A stretch of 64,000 nucleotides of DNA from Marinifilum flexuosum. GTDB taxonomy: Bacteria; Bacteroidota; Bacteroidia; Bacteroidales; Marinifilaceae. The translations under genes and the position numbers were made by a program. The first letter of the stretch is position 1. Every line of letters starts with the position of its first letter. The stretch lies in assembly GCF_003610555.1 (NCBI RefSeq), contig NZ_RAPQ01000009.1, positions 124,001 to 188,000 on the forward strand, written 5' to 3'. Positions 26,461 to 35,258 of this stretch are shown one piece after another. The notes under the pieces are model-generated. The model searched no databases and was not told the DNA's origin. It worked only from the letters and a program-made list of their open reading frames with translations.

Positions 26461-27825
26461 TTACTTCTTTGAATCATCCTTATAAGGTCGATACAAGGGT
26501 TTGTGCTCCACATCCGGACCTTCGGAATCAAACATGATGGCAATACGAGATACCAATGCGGCCAATATCATATATCCGGCAATAATCTGCAAAGCAACCG
26601 TAATGTGCCCCAATAAACTGGCAGGGGCAGCATTCATCGATCCAAAGCCCAAGGTAATCATGGTAACCACCGAGAACGAAACGGTATGTAATGCTTTAAT
26701 AATGGTATCATTGCTGTTCATGTTGGTAATAATTTCTGGGTTGAACCAATAAATACAACCAAATACCAAAGCAAGTGTCGTAAAAATGTACAAGATTCTC
26801 CTTGTAGAGCGTCCATAATCCGAAATCTTCCAAAACAGATGAATAAACATATTCTTATACAACCTTTTCATGAAGCTGCCTGTTTTAAACCACTCTTCCC
26901 ATCGGTTTCTTCTGATGTTGTAATTTAAGGTATCCATAAGACCCGATCGTAATCGTGCCGAGCTCAAACCTACACTTGTAAAAAGCGTACGCTTGTCTAC
27001 ATCAATGGTATCAATCAAGGTTTCACCATCTACAATTGCAAAGGAAAAATTGGCACTTTCAATTTTCGCGTGATGCAGGTCAGTTCCCTCAATGTGTACA
27101 TATTTTGCACTTGCCCCTCTCAAATCGGTACCAATCATTCGGCTTTTCAAAAATTCTGTACCATTAATGGTAGCACCTCTCATGTCGGCCATAGTAAAGT
27201 TTGTCTTTTTTGCTGATCCATTGCTAAACCATGCCTTTCGAAAATCCGTATCGCGTAAATCACAAGCATCAAAATTTACCAGCGAAAGAAAAGCATAACT
27301 AAAATCAGCACAATGAAAATTTATATTACTCAAGTTTACCTTTTCAAAGTTCCTGCTGCTAAAATTAACGCCCTGTAAATAAATTCTCTCGTAATGATTC
27401 TGCTCTCTCCATCTATCCCATTCTCCAAAATCACCCTTATCGCTACAAGCAATCAGCAATTCGTAGGCTTTCTTATCTACTTTGGCATCAATTTTATCTT
27501 TTTTTGCTGCAGGCATTTCAGCACCTTCTCGTTTCGATAAGTCAATATCAATGAAAAAATTCCTTGTGCCAAAAGCATTGGGTATGCTATTGCTTTGAGG
27601 TTGCAACTCCTCCATTATTTCCACCCACTCCTCATTTATCCGATACTTGTACTGAAATGTACCCGATCGCTTAAAACTAATTTTTCGCTCGTAAACTCCA
27701 TCGCCCTTATCGTGTAGCTTCAAAGGAGCCTCTAACCAATTGGTGAAATCGCCCGCTATTTCAACTTTTGATCCTTCCGGGGCTTCAAAGGCGAATAAGA
27801 TGGTTTTAGATTTAAATAGATTCAT
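26461..27825 (-). CDS. Fusion of glycogen-binding (AMPK-CBM/CBM48-like) domain, pentapeptide repeats and two-helix K+ channel
   Basis: The 454-residue protein has three parts. Residues 1-95 resemble the AMPK beta glycogen-binding domain (ILFAFEAPEGSKVEIAGDFTNW, then GTFQYKYRINEEW). Residues about 150-265 are pentapeptide repeats (VNFSSRNFEKVNLSNINF). The C-terminal part (about 340-430) has a helix (RRILYIFTTLALVFGCIYW), a pore helix with the K+-type filter TLGFG (391-395), and a second helix, as in Ion_trans_2 channels. It ends in a short charged tail. It lacks a signal peptide, so the first two parts should be cytoplasmic. I know of no described channel with this order. A TTTTGGG array lies directly before the start codon. 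Confidence 0.8.
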   Translation of the reverse strand: MNLFKSKTILFAFEAPEGSKVEIAGDFTNWLEAPLKLHDKGDGVYERKISFKRSGTFQYKYRINEEWVEIMEELQPQSNSIPNAFGTRNFFIDIDLSKREGAEMPAAKKDKIDAKVDKKAYELLIACSDKGDFGEWDRWREQNHYERIYLQGVNFSSRNFEKVNLSNINFHCADFSYAFLSLVNFDACDLRDTDFRKAWFSNGSAKKTNFTMADMRGATINGTEFLKSRMIGTDLRGASAKYVHIEGTDLHHAKIESANFSFAIVDGETLIDTIDVDKRTLFTSVGLSSARLRSGLMDTLNYNIRRNRWEEWFKTGSFMKRLYKNMFIHLFWKISDYGRSTRRILYIFTTLALVFGCIYWFNPEIITNMNSNDTIIKALHTVSFSVVTMITLGFGSMNAAPASLLGHITVALQIIAGYMILAALVSRIAIMFDSEGPDVEHKPLYRPYKDDSKK

Positions 27826-27827
27826 GA

Positions 27828-27866
27828 TTTTGGGTTTTGGGTTTTGGGTTTTGGGTTTTAGGTTTT
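27828..27866. repeat. TTTTGGG heptamer array with G-quadruplex pattern
   Basis: Four perfect TTTTGGG copies (27828-27855), then TTTTAGG and TTTTAG, lie three bases upstream of the channel start codon. On the plus strand the four GGG runs separated by TTTT satisfy the usual intramolecular G-quadruplex pattern, on the template strand of the channel gene. Confidence 0.9.
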
Positions 27867-27872
27867 AGTGAT

Positions 27873-28433
27873 TCATTTATTTTCTATTGAATTAATCTTT
27901 CTATGGGTAGCACTTGTAATTTTATCTTTCCAAAATCTTCTTTTAAACGGATTTATCAGCAAATAAGGTATTGGATGATCTCTTACTGCCCAATCCATTT
28001 CTAAATCAAAAGTATATGCAAAACAGATCTTACCATCAATTAAAAAGAAGTAGAAAACACAAGTCCTGTATTTCTTGCTTACTTTAAAACAATGTCGATT
28101 TTGTATATCCATTTCAAATCCATTCTCTTCAAAAATTCTTTTAAGGATTTTGAAATTAACACTATCCGAATTATCAGTAGCTATTTTTGTAAATTTTAAA
28201 TCTATAAATTGAAGTAAAGCTGTTAACAATGAAAAACAAACAAGAATAAATAAAAAAATAATACTTGCTTTTGGCATTTCGGAAGCAGAATATTTTGTCC
28301 ATGTTATTATGAATATAAATATGGCAAATGCAAGCATTCCTATTTGCATCGAAAAATATCTAATAGTCCTAAAAGTGGACATAGGTATTCTTGTCTTTGA
28401 AAGTATAATGTTTCGAACTGTTACTTTATCCAT
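27873..28433 (-). CDS. Two-helix membrane protein of unknown function
   Basis: The 186-residue protein has two hydrophobic segments (about 25-45 and 55-77) followed by a soluble C-terminal domain with FEENGFEMDIQNRHCFK and VFYFFLIDGKICFAY. I recognise no family. It heads a group of minus-strand genes (28473, 29419, 29899) of similarly obscure function. Its stop lies just before the heptamer array of the channel gene, so co-transcription with that gene is possible. Confidence 0.65.
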   Translation of the reverse strand: MDKVTVRNIILSKTRIPMSTFRTIRYFSMQIGMLAFAIFIFIITWTKYSASEMPKASIIFLFILVCFSLLTALLQFIDLKFTKIATDNSDSVNFKILKRIFEENGFEMDIQNRHCFKVSKKYRTCVFYFFLIDGKICFAYTFDLEMDWAVRDHPIPYLLINPFKRRFWKDKITSATHRKINSIENK

Positions 28434-28472
28434 TACAAATTAATTCTACCAAACAAACTGCTCTTCTATTCT

Positions 28473-29384
28473 CTAATCTTTTATTCTAATCTTCTCACAA
28501 AACTCCGAAATCTCAGCTTTCATTTCTTCATTTTTATGATCACACATCCCATAAATAATTAATGCTAAATCATTTTTTAGAAGTATCAATTGATGATGAT
28601 GCATGTGATTTACTCCTGCATAACAATCACCAATCTTAGTCAATGCATTCGCACCATCCATCTGACAGTTCTCAGTACTATCTGTTTTAAATCCATACAT
28701 GCCATGCTTTTTTAATCCATTGATAGCCATTTGAGATACCTGTTCCTGTGTCAAACTCCCATCAAAAGGTGTGGGAGTCAATATGACCATTGATTTTGCT
28801 GTCGATCCGTTTTTACCAATTGGTGTAAACACATACATATTTGATGAAAAACCACCAAACTTAAACTTTGTTGACAAGGTATCGACTGTAAAACCAACTC
28901 CTTCAAACGGATCAATAACAATCTCCTTGTTATATTTTACCGATAAAATAGTCTCTTTTAAACTGTTTTCAAGCGCTTTATCATTTGCCTTGTGAATAGA
29001 AGATATCATTGTTGAAAAAGTAGTATCCCCAAAAACCAAGCTTATAGAATTATAATTCTTATCATCCGTGCTACCAACCATTACCTTTGCTGGATATCCA
29101 TCTACTTTTGTTTCTTCACATGAAAAAACGTTTATCCCCTGAAGTTCGAACGTTCTTTTATTAAAATCCTTGGCATTGGTATAATAATTACCTCCAACAA
29201 GATCCATAATAATGATTCCTTGTTTATCATCCTTTTGAAGTCCGGTAGTTGCTGGCATTAACGAATACCCATCAGGTATAGAAATCGAAACCCTTGTTCT
29301 GGGAATTTTGCTTTGCTTTTTTTGTCCAAAACAGCAAGTATTAAAAATTACAATTAGCAAGAACAATGGTATTACTCTTTTCAT
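28473..29384 (-). CDS. Secreted protein with duplicated domain, unknown function
   Basis: The 303-residue protein has a signal peptide (1-20, ending CCFGQ), so it is exported and possibly lipidated at a Cys near 17-18. The mature part consists of two similar halves of about 130 residues (about 30-155 and 165-303). Both have a beta-strand start (VSISIPDGY; VGFTVDT), a helix-rich middle and a final helical SLKETILSVK / EISEFCEKIRIK segment. The pattern is loosely like PsbP/Mog1-fold proteins, but I cannot name it. Confidence 0.65.
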   Translation of the reverse strand: MKRVIPLFLLIVIFNTCCFGQKKQSKIPRTRVSISIPDGYSLMPATTGLQKDDKQGIIIMDLVGGNYYTNAKDFNKRTFELQGINVFSCEETKVDGYPAKVMVGSTDDKNYNSISLVFGDTTFSTMISSIHKANDKALENSLKETILSVKYNKEIVIDPFEGVGFTVDTLSTKFKFGGFSSNMYVFTPIGKNGSTAKSMVILTPTPFDGSLTQEQVSQMAINGLKKHGMYGFKTDSTENCQMDGANALTKIGDCYAGVNHMHHHQLILLKNDLALIIYGMCDHKNEEMKAEISEFCEKIRIKD

Positions 29385-29418
29385 GTTGTTTCCTTTTCTT
29401 GATTTAAAATATTGTTAT

Positions 29419-29799
29419 TTAACTTTCACCTTTCCTAATGCCATCCAATATTTCAATTGGCATATCTAATTTCATCTTTTTGATCTTATATTTTTGAACT
29501 TTAGTTAAATCAGGATCAAAACTAATTTGTCTGGTTTTAAAATTATTTTCTCTAATCCGATTAAATAGTTTGTCCACAAAAACAAACCATTCTGATGATG
29601 GTCTTAACAATTGCAATTCCTCATAATCTGTTAGATATGTATATCCATCTGCTAAATGAAAACACATTATTGCTGTTCCCATATCACAATTATCATCTTC
29701 TACAATTGCTTTTGGAAAATCAAATCCTTCATCCCAATTGTATTCATCAAGTAAATGGTGAAGTGTTTCTTTGTTTATATTCTCCCTGTTTTCTAACAT
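29419..29799 (-). CDS. DUF4274-like protein
   Basis: The 126-residue cytoplasmic protein opens with LHHLLDEYNWDEGFDFPKAI and then DDNCDMGTAIMCFHLADGY. These agree with my recollection of DUF4274, a family often placed near toxin or effector genes and suspected to have immunity roles. No toxin gene is recognisable alongside. A secreted protein gene lies 34 bases downstream in the same direction. Confidence 0.65.
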   Translation of the reverse strand: MLENRENINKETLHHLLDEYNWDEGFDFPKAIVEDDNCDMGTAIMCFHLADGYTYLTDYEELQLLRPSSEWFVFVDKLFNRIRENNFKTRQISFDPDLTKVQKYKIKKMKLDMPIEILDGIRKGES

Positions 29800-29898
29800 T
29801 TCAGGACCACTTCGTCTTAAAAGCTCAATCGATTTTAGTGTGAATAATAAAATCCTATAGATTTACATTATTTAAACTTTATACTACAAATAGTATAT

Positions 29899-30909
29899 TC
29901 ATTTACATTCGAGCTTTTCAAGATAATCATGCACCAATGGTATTGAACTATCCTTCTCAATTGCCTTATTTAATAATTCCCTGGCCATTTGGTAATCTTT
30001 TTTCTTATAATAACAGATCCCCAAATTCCTTACTGCATATACATTGTCTTTATCAATGCTAATCGATTTTAATATCTCATCCATACCCTCATCAAATCGA
30101 TCAAGCATCAACAATGAAAAACCTCTATTATTAAGAGCGTAAGCACATTTATTATCCAAATCAATAGCTCTGCTAAAATCAAATATTGACCTTTCATATT
30201 TTTCCAATAGTTGATACGAATATCCTCTATTGTTATAATAGACAGAACTCTTATCATTAATTTCTATAGCCTTTGAATATTCCTTAATAGCACCTATATG
30301 ATCACCTTGCAAAAACCGATCATATCCAGCTTGAGCGAACTGCTGTGATAAGTCAATAATATGCTCTCCCAATTTAGAAGAATAATCAACTGAAATACTC
30401 TTCCTGTTTTTAATCAAATTTATAATGGCCTGACCATCATTATAAACATCTCTACCATCAAGATTTACAACTGGTTTCTTTTTGGGAATAAAATCAATAA
30501 AGAGGTCATACACCGATGAAATTAATAATATCATAACCAAAGCCTTAGGGATATCCGGCCATTCATATACAATTGATAAATACGTTAAAACAAATGAAAA
30601 CACAAAAACAAATAATGGGCCTGAAGCTAATATCACAACTTGTTTGAATATCGATAATTCAGAACTAAATGAGTCACATAATCCACCTGTAAATTGCATA
30701 GGACTATATTTAATGAAAATATGCAACCTCCCCATTCTTAATTTTATACAATTTTTCACATCCCTAAATGAACCGATATAAACATTAACATTACCTTTTG
30801 TGAATATTAAAGCTGGAATGGCATGACCTATTTCATGCAATGCAATTGTTATTGGTCTCAATATTGCAGAAATTAAGACTATAATATAAATAACATATAT
30901 AAATTTCAT
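29899..30909 (-). CDS. M50-like membrane metalloprotease fused to TPR repeats
   Basis: The 336-residue protein begins with a membrane helix carrying a zinc motif H25-E26-x-x-H29 (ALHEIGHA), typical of site-2 proteases (M50). Further hydrophobic segments follow at about 88-112 and 120-140. From about 190 it has four TPR units (for example DRFLQGDHIGAIKEYSKAIE, SVYYNNRGYSYQLLEKYERS, YALNNRGFSLLM). A third zinc ligand (Asp in a DG motif, VVNLDGRDVYNDG near 150) is plausible. M50 enzymes cut membrane-embedded substrates; here the TPRs may select them. The substrate is unknown. Confidence 0.72.
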   Translation of the reverse strand: MKFIYVIYIIVLISAILRPITIALHEIGHAIPALIFTKGNVNVYIGSFRDVKNCIKLRMGRLHIFIKYSPMQFTGGLCDSFSSELSIFKQVVILASGPLFVFVFSFVLTYLSIVYEWPDIPKALVMILLISSVYDLFIDFIPKKKPVVNLDGRDVYNDGQAIINLIKNRKSISVDYSSKLGEHIIDLSQQFAQAGYDRFLQGDHIGAIKEYSKAIEINDKSSVYYNNRGYSYQLLEKYERSIFDFSRAIDLDNKCAYALNNRGFSLLMLDRFDEGMDEILKSISIDKDNVYAVRNLGICYYKKKDYQMARELLNKAIEKDSSIPLVHDYLEKLECK

Positions 30910-30957
30910 TAATGCCTTATTTATCGATTGGAAAAGTTCCTATTGCATTAGCGCCCT

Positions 30958-31095
30958 CCAATTTAACAAGAATACATTTTAAACAAAATCTTTACCCTAA
31001 TAAATTGACATAGATTCTGACAACTTTCCTACTTTTCACCATTCCAACTCTTCAAGACTTTCAGAAAAAAAGTCCCCAATTACTCGGAGACTTTC
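30958..31095. repeat. Weak third copy of the terminator-bearing intergenic repeat
   Basis: This interval contains AATTTAACAAGAATA, AAACAAAATCTTTACCC and a terminator-like AGTCCCCAATTACTCGGAGACT. The same order of words occurs in the two better copies at 47143-47264 and 47709-47830. Similarity is partial. Confidence 0.4.
31068..31095 (-). terminator. Terminator of the beta-lactamase-fold hydrolase gene
   Basis: On the minus strand AAGTCTCC pairs with GGGGACTT (one G-U) around GAGTAATT and runs into TTTTTTT. It lies about 80 bases past the stop at 31178. Confidence 0.65.
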
Positions 31096-31177
31096 TATTT
31101 TACCATTTAAAGTATAATTTTCCACATGAAGAGCTCACATTAAGAATGGCCTCTACATGGCTAGCTGAGGTTTACAA

Positions 31178-32962
31178 CTATTTCTTTATTGCTTTAAAAG
31201 TTCCATTGGGTTGAATCAGGCTAAGCTCTGTATTGTCTTCAGCAAATTTCACCTTATAACCATCCAATCCCTTCAGAAGAAACAAATTCTTATCTGATGC
31301 TAACAATTGATATTCCGGTTGCCCCGCAACAAATAGATACAGTCCCTTATCATCTTTGGTATAAACCTTTATAAGCATACCGGCAACTTCATATTCTCCT
31401 TCATATCCCTTAAGTTTCGATATATCCACATCTATGACTTCCGGTTTATGAATGAACTCAATAGGGTCCAGGCTTGCTTCTAGCTTTAAATTCAAGGCTG
31501 AGATTTCACCAGCATCATTCGTACTAAAATTAAACTTCAAGGGTCCAGTTTCGCTTGTATCAATACCATGCTCTGTTACTTCAATTGGATTAAATACATC
31601 ATAGTGATGATGTTTTAGGTAATAACTATTCCTTTTAACATTGGCGAAGAGTGAATCTCCTTTTACCGATACATTGATTGTTCCGTAGCCAGGATGAAAG
31701 TAATCTCCCTTGTAAGAAATGTTCTTATGCGATGGCTTGGTGTTTTGTGCTCTTTGCGAGTTCGATTCCTTTTTTTCCCTGGCTTCTTTTCGTTTCTCTT
31801 TTATTTCGGAGTAGTAAGCAAGCCAGTCAAACTTTTTCTCAACCAACAAATAATCCGAAATCATATTTCGAACCATTCTTGGAACAAATGAAGCATTTTG
31901 ATTTGCCAGTACAACAATTCCAATGCTATCCGAAGGGAAAAATGCTACATTGGCCGAAAAACCATCAATATTCCCTCCATGCTCTACCCTGTAATGACCT
32001 CTATAGGAAGATATCATCCAGCCATACCCATAATTAGACATATGAAGATCAGGATTTTCCTTATCGGGTAAACCACCGGAAATTACTGCCTGTGAACTCA
32101 TTGCTGCCTTAGCATATGACTCTGGTAAAATTTGTTCTCCATTAAATTTTCCATTATTTATCCAAAGCTTCAACCAGTTTGCCATCTCACCTACGCTACT
32201 GTTAATGCTTCCTGCAGGAGCCATACCAGCAATACGATAATAATCCATTTTACGATTTATACTATCCTTATAAAGTTCATAACCAATTGCTTTATTTGTA
32301 CTTTGCTCCAGTTCCTCAATCGATAAATTGGATCGTTCCATTCCCAAGTGATTAAAAAAGCGCTCTCTAATATTCTCTTCCCAGCTTTTTCCTGTAATGC
32401 GCTCGGCAATCACCCCTTGAAGAAGAAACATGAAATTGTTGTAATGCCATTTCTGTCGTAAACCAGTAAAAGGTTCGTGATACTGAATTCTTTGAATTAA
32501 ACTATCCTTGCTATAGCTTGGAAATAAATACCATGAAACATCATGCCTTGGAATTCCTGTTTGATGACTCATGAGGTCACGTATATTAATCCCATGATCC
32601 AATTCATTGCTAAAGAATTTTAGTTCCTTAACATGCTTAATGGGACTATCTTCGAACGATAACTTCCCCTCATCTTTTAATTGTCCTAAAAGTGCACAGG
32701 TAAAAGCCTTTGATGTAGAACCAATGGCCAAGAGTGTATTTTCATTCATGGGAATTTTATTTTCCAAATCCTGATATCCAAAGCCTTTGGCATAAATGGT
32801 TTTATCTCCATGCACAACCGCTACAGCAAAACCAGGTGCCTGTGTTACTTCCAGTATTTTTTCGAACTCTTTTTCAATGCCTTTTAATTTATTATCATTT
32901 TGTGCAAGCCCTGCAGATACCATTCCAAGCAGGAACATAAACATTATACAATTCTTAAACAT
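31178..32962 (-). CDS. Exported serine hydrolase, class C beta-lactamase fold
   Basis: The 594-residue protein has a signal peptide (1-20). The beta-lactamase/PBP-like domain (about 30-370) has the catalytic S82-T-S-K85, Y174-N-N176 and a late HGGNIDGF in place of KTG. The C-terminal domain (about 400-594) is a beta-rich DUF3471-like lipocalin-type region with KGYEGEYEV. Such enzymes are usually D-aminopeptidases or esterases rather than antibiotic resistance enzymes. It is transcribed alone between the M50 gene and the ankyrin/propeller gene. Confidence 0.9.
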   Translation of the reverse strand: MFKNCIMFMFLLGMVSAGLAQNDNKLKGIEKEFEKILEVTQAPGFAVAVVHGDKTIYAKGFGYQDLENKIPMNENTLLAIGSTSKAFTCALLGQLKDEGKLSFEDSPIKHVKELKFFSNELDHGINIRDLMSHQTGIPRHDVSWYLFPSYSKDSLIQRIQYHEPFTGLRQKWHYNNFMFLLQGVIAERITGKSWEENIRERFFNHLGMERSNLSIEELEQSTNKAIGYELYKDSINRKMDYYRIAGMAPAGSINSSVGEMANWLKLWINNGKFNGEQILPESYAKAAMSSQAVISGGLPDKENPDLHMSNYGYGWMISSYRGHYRVEHGGNIDGFSANVAFFPSDSIGIVVLANQNASFVPRMVRNMISDYLLVEKKFDWLAYYSEIKEKRKEAREKKESNSQRAQNTKPSHKNISYKGDYFHPGYGTINVSVKGDSLFANVKRNSYYLKHHHYDVFNPIEVTEHGIDTSETGPLKFNFSTNDAGEISALNLKLEASLDPIEFIHKPEVIDVDISKLKGYEGEYEVAGMLIKVYTKDDKGLYLFVAGQPEYQLLASDKNLFLLKGLDGYKVKFAEDNTELSLIQPNGTFKAIKK

Positions 32963-33050
32963 AGCTTATGGATTATTAATTTATTATCATGATGGTTCCC
33001 AAAACAATTCTTCTGCTCTTATGCAGAATCATCCATTAGAATTACTCACA

Positions 33051-35258
33051 CTAGTTTTTTCCAAAACCATAGATGTAATCCTGGGCACGGATGATGAACA
33101 ACTTGTCAGAAATGGCAGGAGTAGCCATGCAGGTTTCACCCACCGGGTTTCTTGCAATGATTTCAAATTCAGGTCCTGCCTTCACCACAACCACACCTTT
33201 GCTTTCACTGGTACAGTACAACTTGCCATCAGCCGCTACCAACGATGCGGTTACTGCACTACATTTTAAGTTTTTTCGATAGATTTTCTCTCCTGTTTCT
33301 GCATGGTAACAAGTGAGCAATCCGTTATTGGCCATGGTATACAAATAACCATCATAGGCAATTGGTGATGGCATATAAGTCCCTCCTTTTAGGTATCGCC
33401 ACTTGATAAATTCTCCTGAAGACAAACTATCCGGAATAGAGATATCCCCACGCCCTCCGGGGATGATGGCATAAACCGGACGAACAGGTGGATATCCTCC
33501 CGTTACGTAAATCAAATCATTATACACAACAGGTGTACCCACGGTAACCTCCGAATTTGGTCCCAGTTTCCACAGCTCCTCACCAGTATCCGGATTATAG
33601 GCCTTTATGTATTCGGTTCCATTTGTAATCAGCTCATTATGATCTTTGCCGTAATACACAACCGGAGTTCCCCAGGAAGAGATCTCTTCCCGATTGTTTT
33701 TCCAAACCTCCTTGCCCGTTGCCAAATCAAAAGCAGCAACATAAGAATCCTTCGATCTGTCAGCCTGAATGATCACGGTATTCTTGTAGATCAATGGAGA
33801 AGCAGCATGTCCCCACTGGGTTTCCGACTCGAAAAACCAACCCGCGTCAAGAATTCCCATATCTTTTCTCCAAATCTCATTACCATCCATATCGTAACAC
33901 ACCAATCCCTCAGATCCATAAAGTGCTACCAGGTATTTCCCGTTGGTAACCGGAGTGGAATTGGCCTGTGTTGCCTTTGGATGGCGCTTCACCTTAGGCA
34001 CACCTTTATAGGCGGTATGTTCCCAAAGAATATCTCCCTTGCTCTTGTCCAAACAAAAGATCTTCCATACATGATTCGAATTGTCATTTACAGGTTTTAC
34101 ATCACCATATAAACCCACGCGATATTCTGCCGTTGGATCTTCACCTATGGCCGTAATCACATATATTTTGTCCTCCCAAACTACCGGACATGCATGAGAA
34201 AGCCCCGGAATCCTGGTTTTCCATTTCAGGTTTAAACCCTTTTCGGCATCCCATCTAACCGGTGGATACTGACCATCACCGTTTCCCTGGCAATTTTCTC
34301 CCCTGAAGGCAGTCCAGTTCAATACCTCTTTCACTTCTCCTACCTCATCCTTGTACTCAGACTTTACTTCCTTTTTCGCTACTTCTTCCGTTCGAACAAA
34401 ATCTCTCTGGTTTTCACCATTGCGAAACTTTACCGCTACAGCTATGTTCTCAACGGTTTTAAACGAGAGTGTAATGCTTGGAAATTCTGCTACAGAAAAA
34501 ATGTTTAATGAGTCATATTTCAATTCGTAATACTTGACATCATCAAAACTTGCAAATATCTTATTGTCTTCATTTTTGATTCTCAATTGCCCGTCTTTTT
34601 CTGAATACAAACCAGCAAACTTCACGTTTTTATCGTGATTATTCACTTTTGGAAGTACAGCTCCTGCATCCTTCAACAATTTGCATAGGTCTGTATTGTT
34701 CATCCCTGTTGCAGTTATCAGGGCAGCATTTAATTTATCACTTTCAATTTTCGTATGATCCAACAGTAGTTTTACTATCTCAACATGTTCATTGCGCACG
34801 GCAAGCACAATGGCATCATTGGCCCCAGCTACGTTTTTATCCAGCAATAGCTTCACGATATCAAGCTTCCCCTCTCTTACACTAAAAGGCAACAACCATT
34901 TGGTACTCAAATCAGCACCATGCTCCACCATCAGCTTTATCATTTCGAAGTTGGTTTCATAAAAAGCCCATTCAAAGGGAGTAGATTGATAAAAACGATC
35001 CCTGTTGTTTGGATCAGCACCATGTTCCAACAAGAACTTTACTGCCTCAAGGCTATTTTTCTCCACTGCAAAAGTTAAGGCCGTGGCTCCATATTTCGAT
35101 TTTGTATTTACATCGGTGCCCTCTTCAATCAACTTGGCAAGAGTGCCAATGTCATTGGTTTTGGCTGCCTTAAAAAAAGGAAGGTTGTCGGATTGTGCAT
35201 GAGCTGAGAGAAACACAGCTACCATTAGAAAAATGCTTAGGAATAATCTTTTCTTCAT
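33051..35258 (-). CDS. Exported protein combining ankyrin repeats with a PQQ-like beta-propeller
   Basis: The 735-residue protein has a signal peptide (1-22), five to six ankyrin repeats (about 28-205; TALTFAVEKNSLEAVKFLLEHGAD is typical), and a linker of about 100 residues with beta strands. A PQQ-like beta-propeller fills about 320-735, with repeated W-blade motifs (NLKWKTRIPGLSHA, VAAFDLATGKEVWK, AYNPDTGEELWKLG). No quinoprotein catalytic residues are obvious, so it may be a binding scaffold in the periplasm or on the surface. The combination of the two repeat types in one exported protein is unusual. Confidence 0.85.
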   Translation of the reverse strand: MKKRLFLSIFLMVAVFLSAHAQSDNLPFFKAAKTNDIGTLAKLIEEGTDVNTKSKYGATALTFAVEKNSLEAVKFLLEHGADPNNRDRFYQSTPFEWAFYETNFEMIKLMVEHGADLSTKWLLPFSVREGKLDIVKLLLDKNVAGANDAIVLAVRNEHVEIVKLLLDHTKIESDKLNAALITATGMNNTDLCKLLKDAGAVLPKVNNHDKNVKFAGLYSEKDGQLRIKNEDNKIFASFDDVKYYELKYDSLNIFSVAEFPSITLSFKTVENIAVAVKFRNGENQRDFVRTEEVAKKEVKSEYKDEVGEVKEVLNWTAFRGENCQGNGDGQYPPVRWDAEKGLNLKWKTRIPGLSHACPVVWEDKIYVITAIGEDPTAEYRVGLYGDVKPVNDNSNHVWKIFCLDKSKGDILWEHTAYKGVPKVKRHPKATQANSTPVTNGKYLVALYGSEGLVCYDMDGNEIWRKDMGILDAGWFFESETQWGHAASPLIYKNTVIIQADRSKDSYVAAFDLATGKEVWKNNREEISSWGTPVVYYGKDHNELITNGTEYIKAYNPDTGEELWKLGPNSEVTVGTPVVYNDLIYVTGGYPPVRPVYAIIPGGRGDISIPDSLSSGEFIKWRYLKGGTYMPSPIAYDGYLYTMANNGLLTCYHAETGEKIYRKNLKCSAVTASLVAADGKLYCTSESKGVVVVKAGPEFEIIARNPVGETCMATPAISDKLFIIRAQDYIYGFGKN

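Noticed and set aside
27828-27866. Telomere-like TTTTGGG ends.
   Set aside because: The array is internal, only four to five units long, and matches the style of other heptamer runs in the window.
31178-32962. Antibiotic-resistance beta-lactamase.
   Set aside because: The KTG motif is replaced by HGG and a C-terminal DUF3471-like domain is present, so it is more likely a peptidase or esterase.
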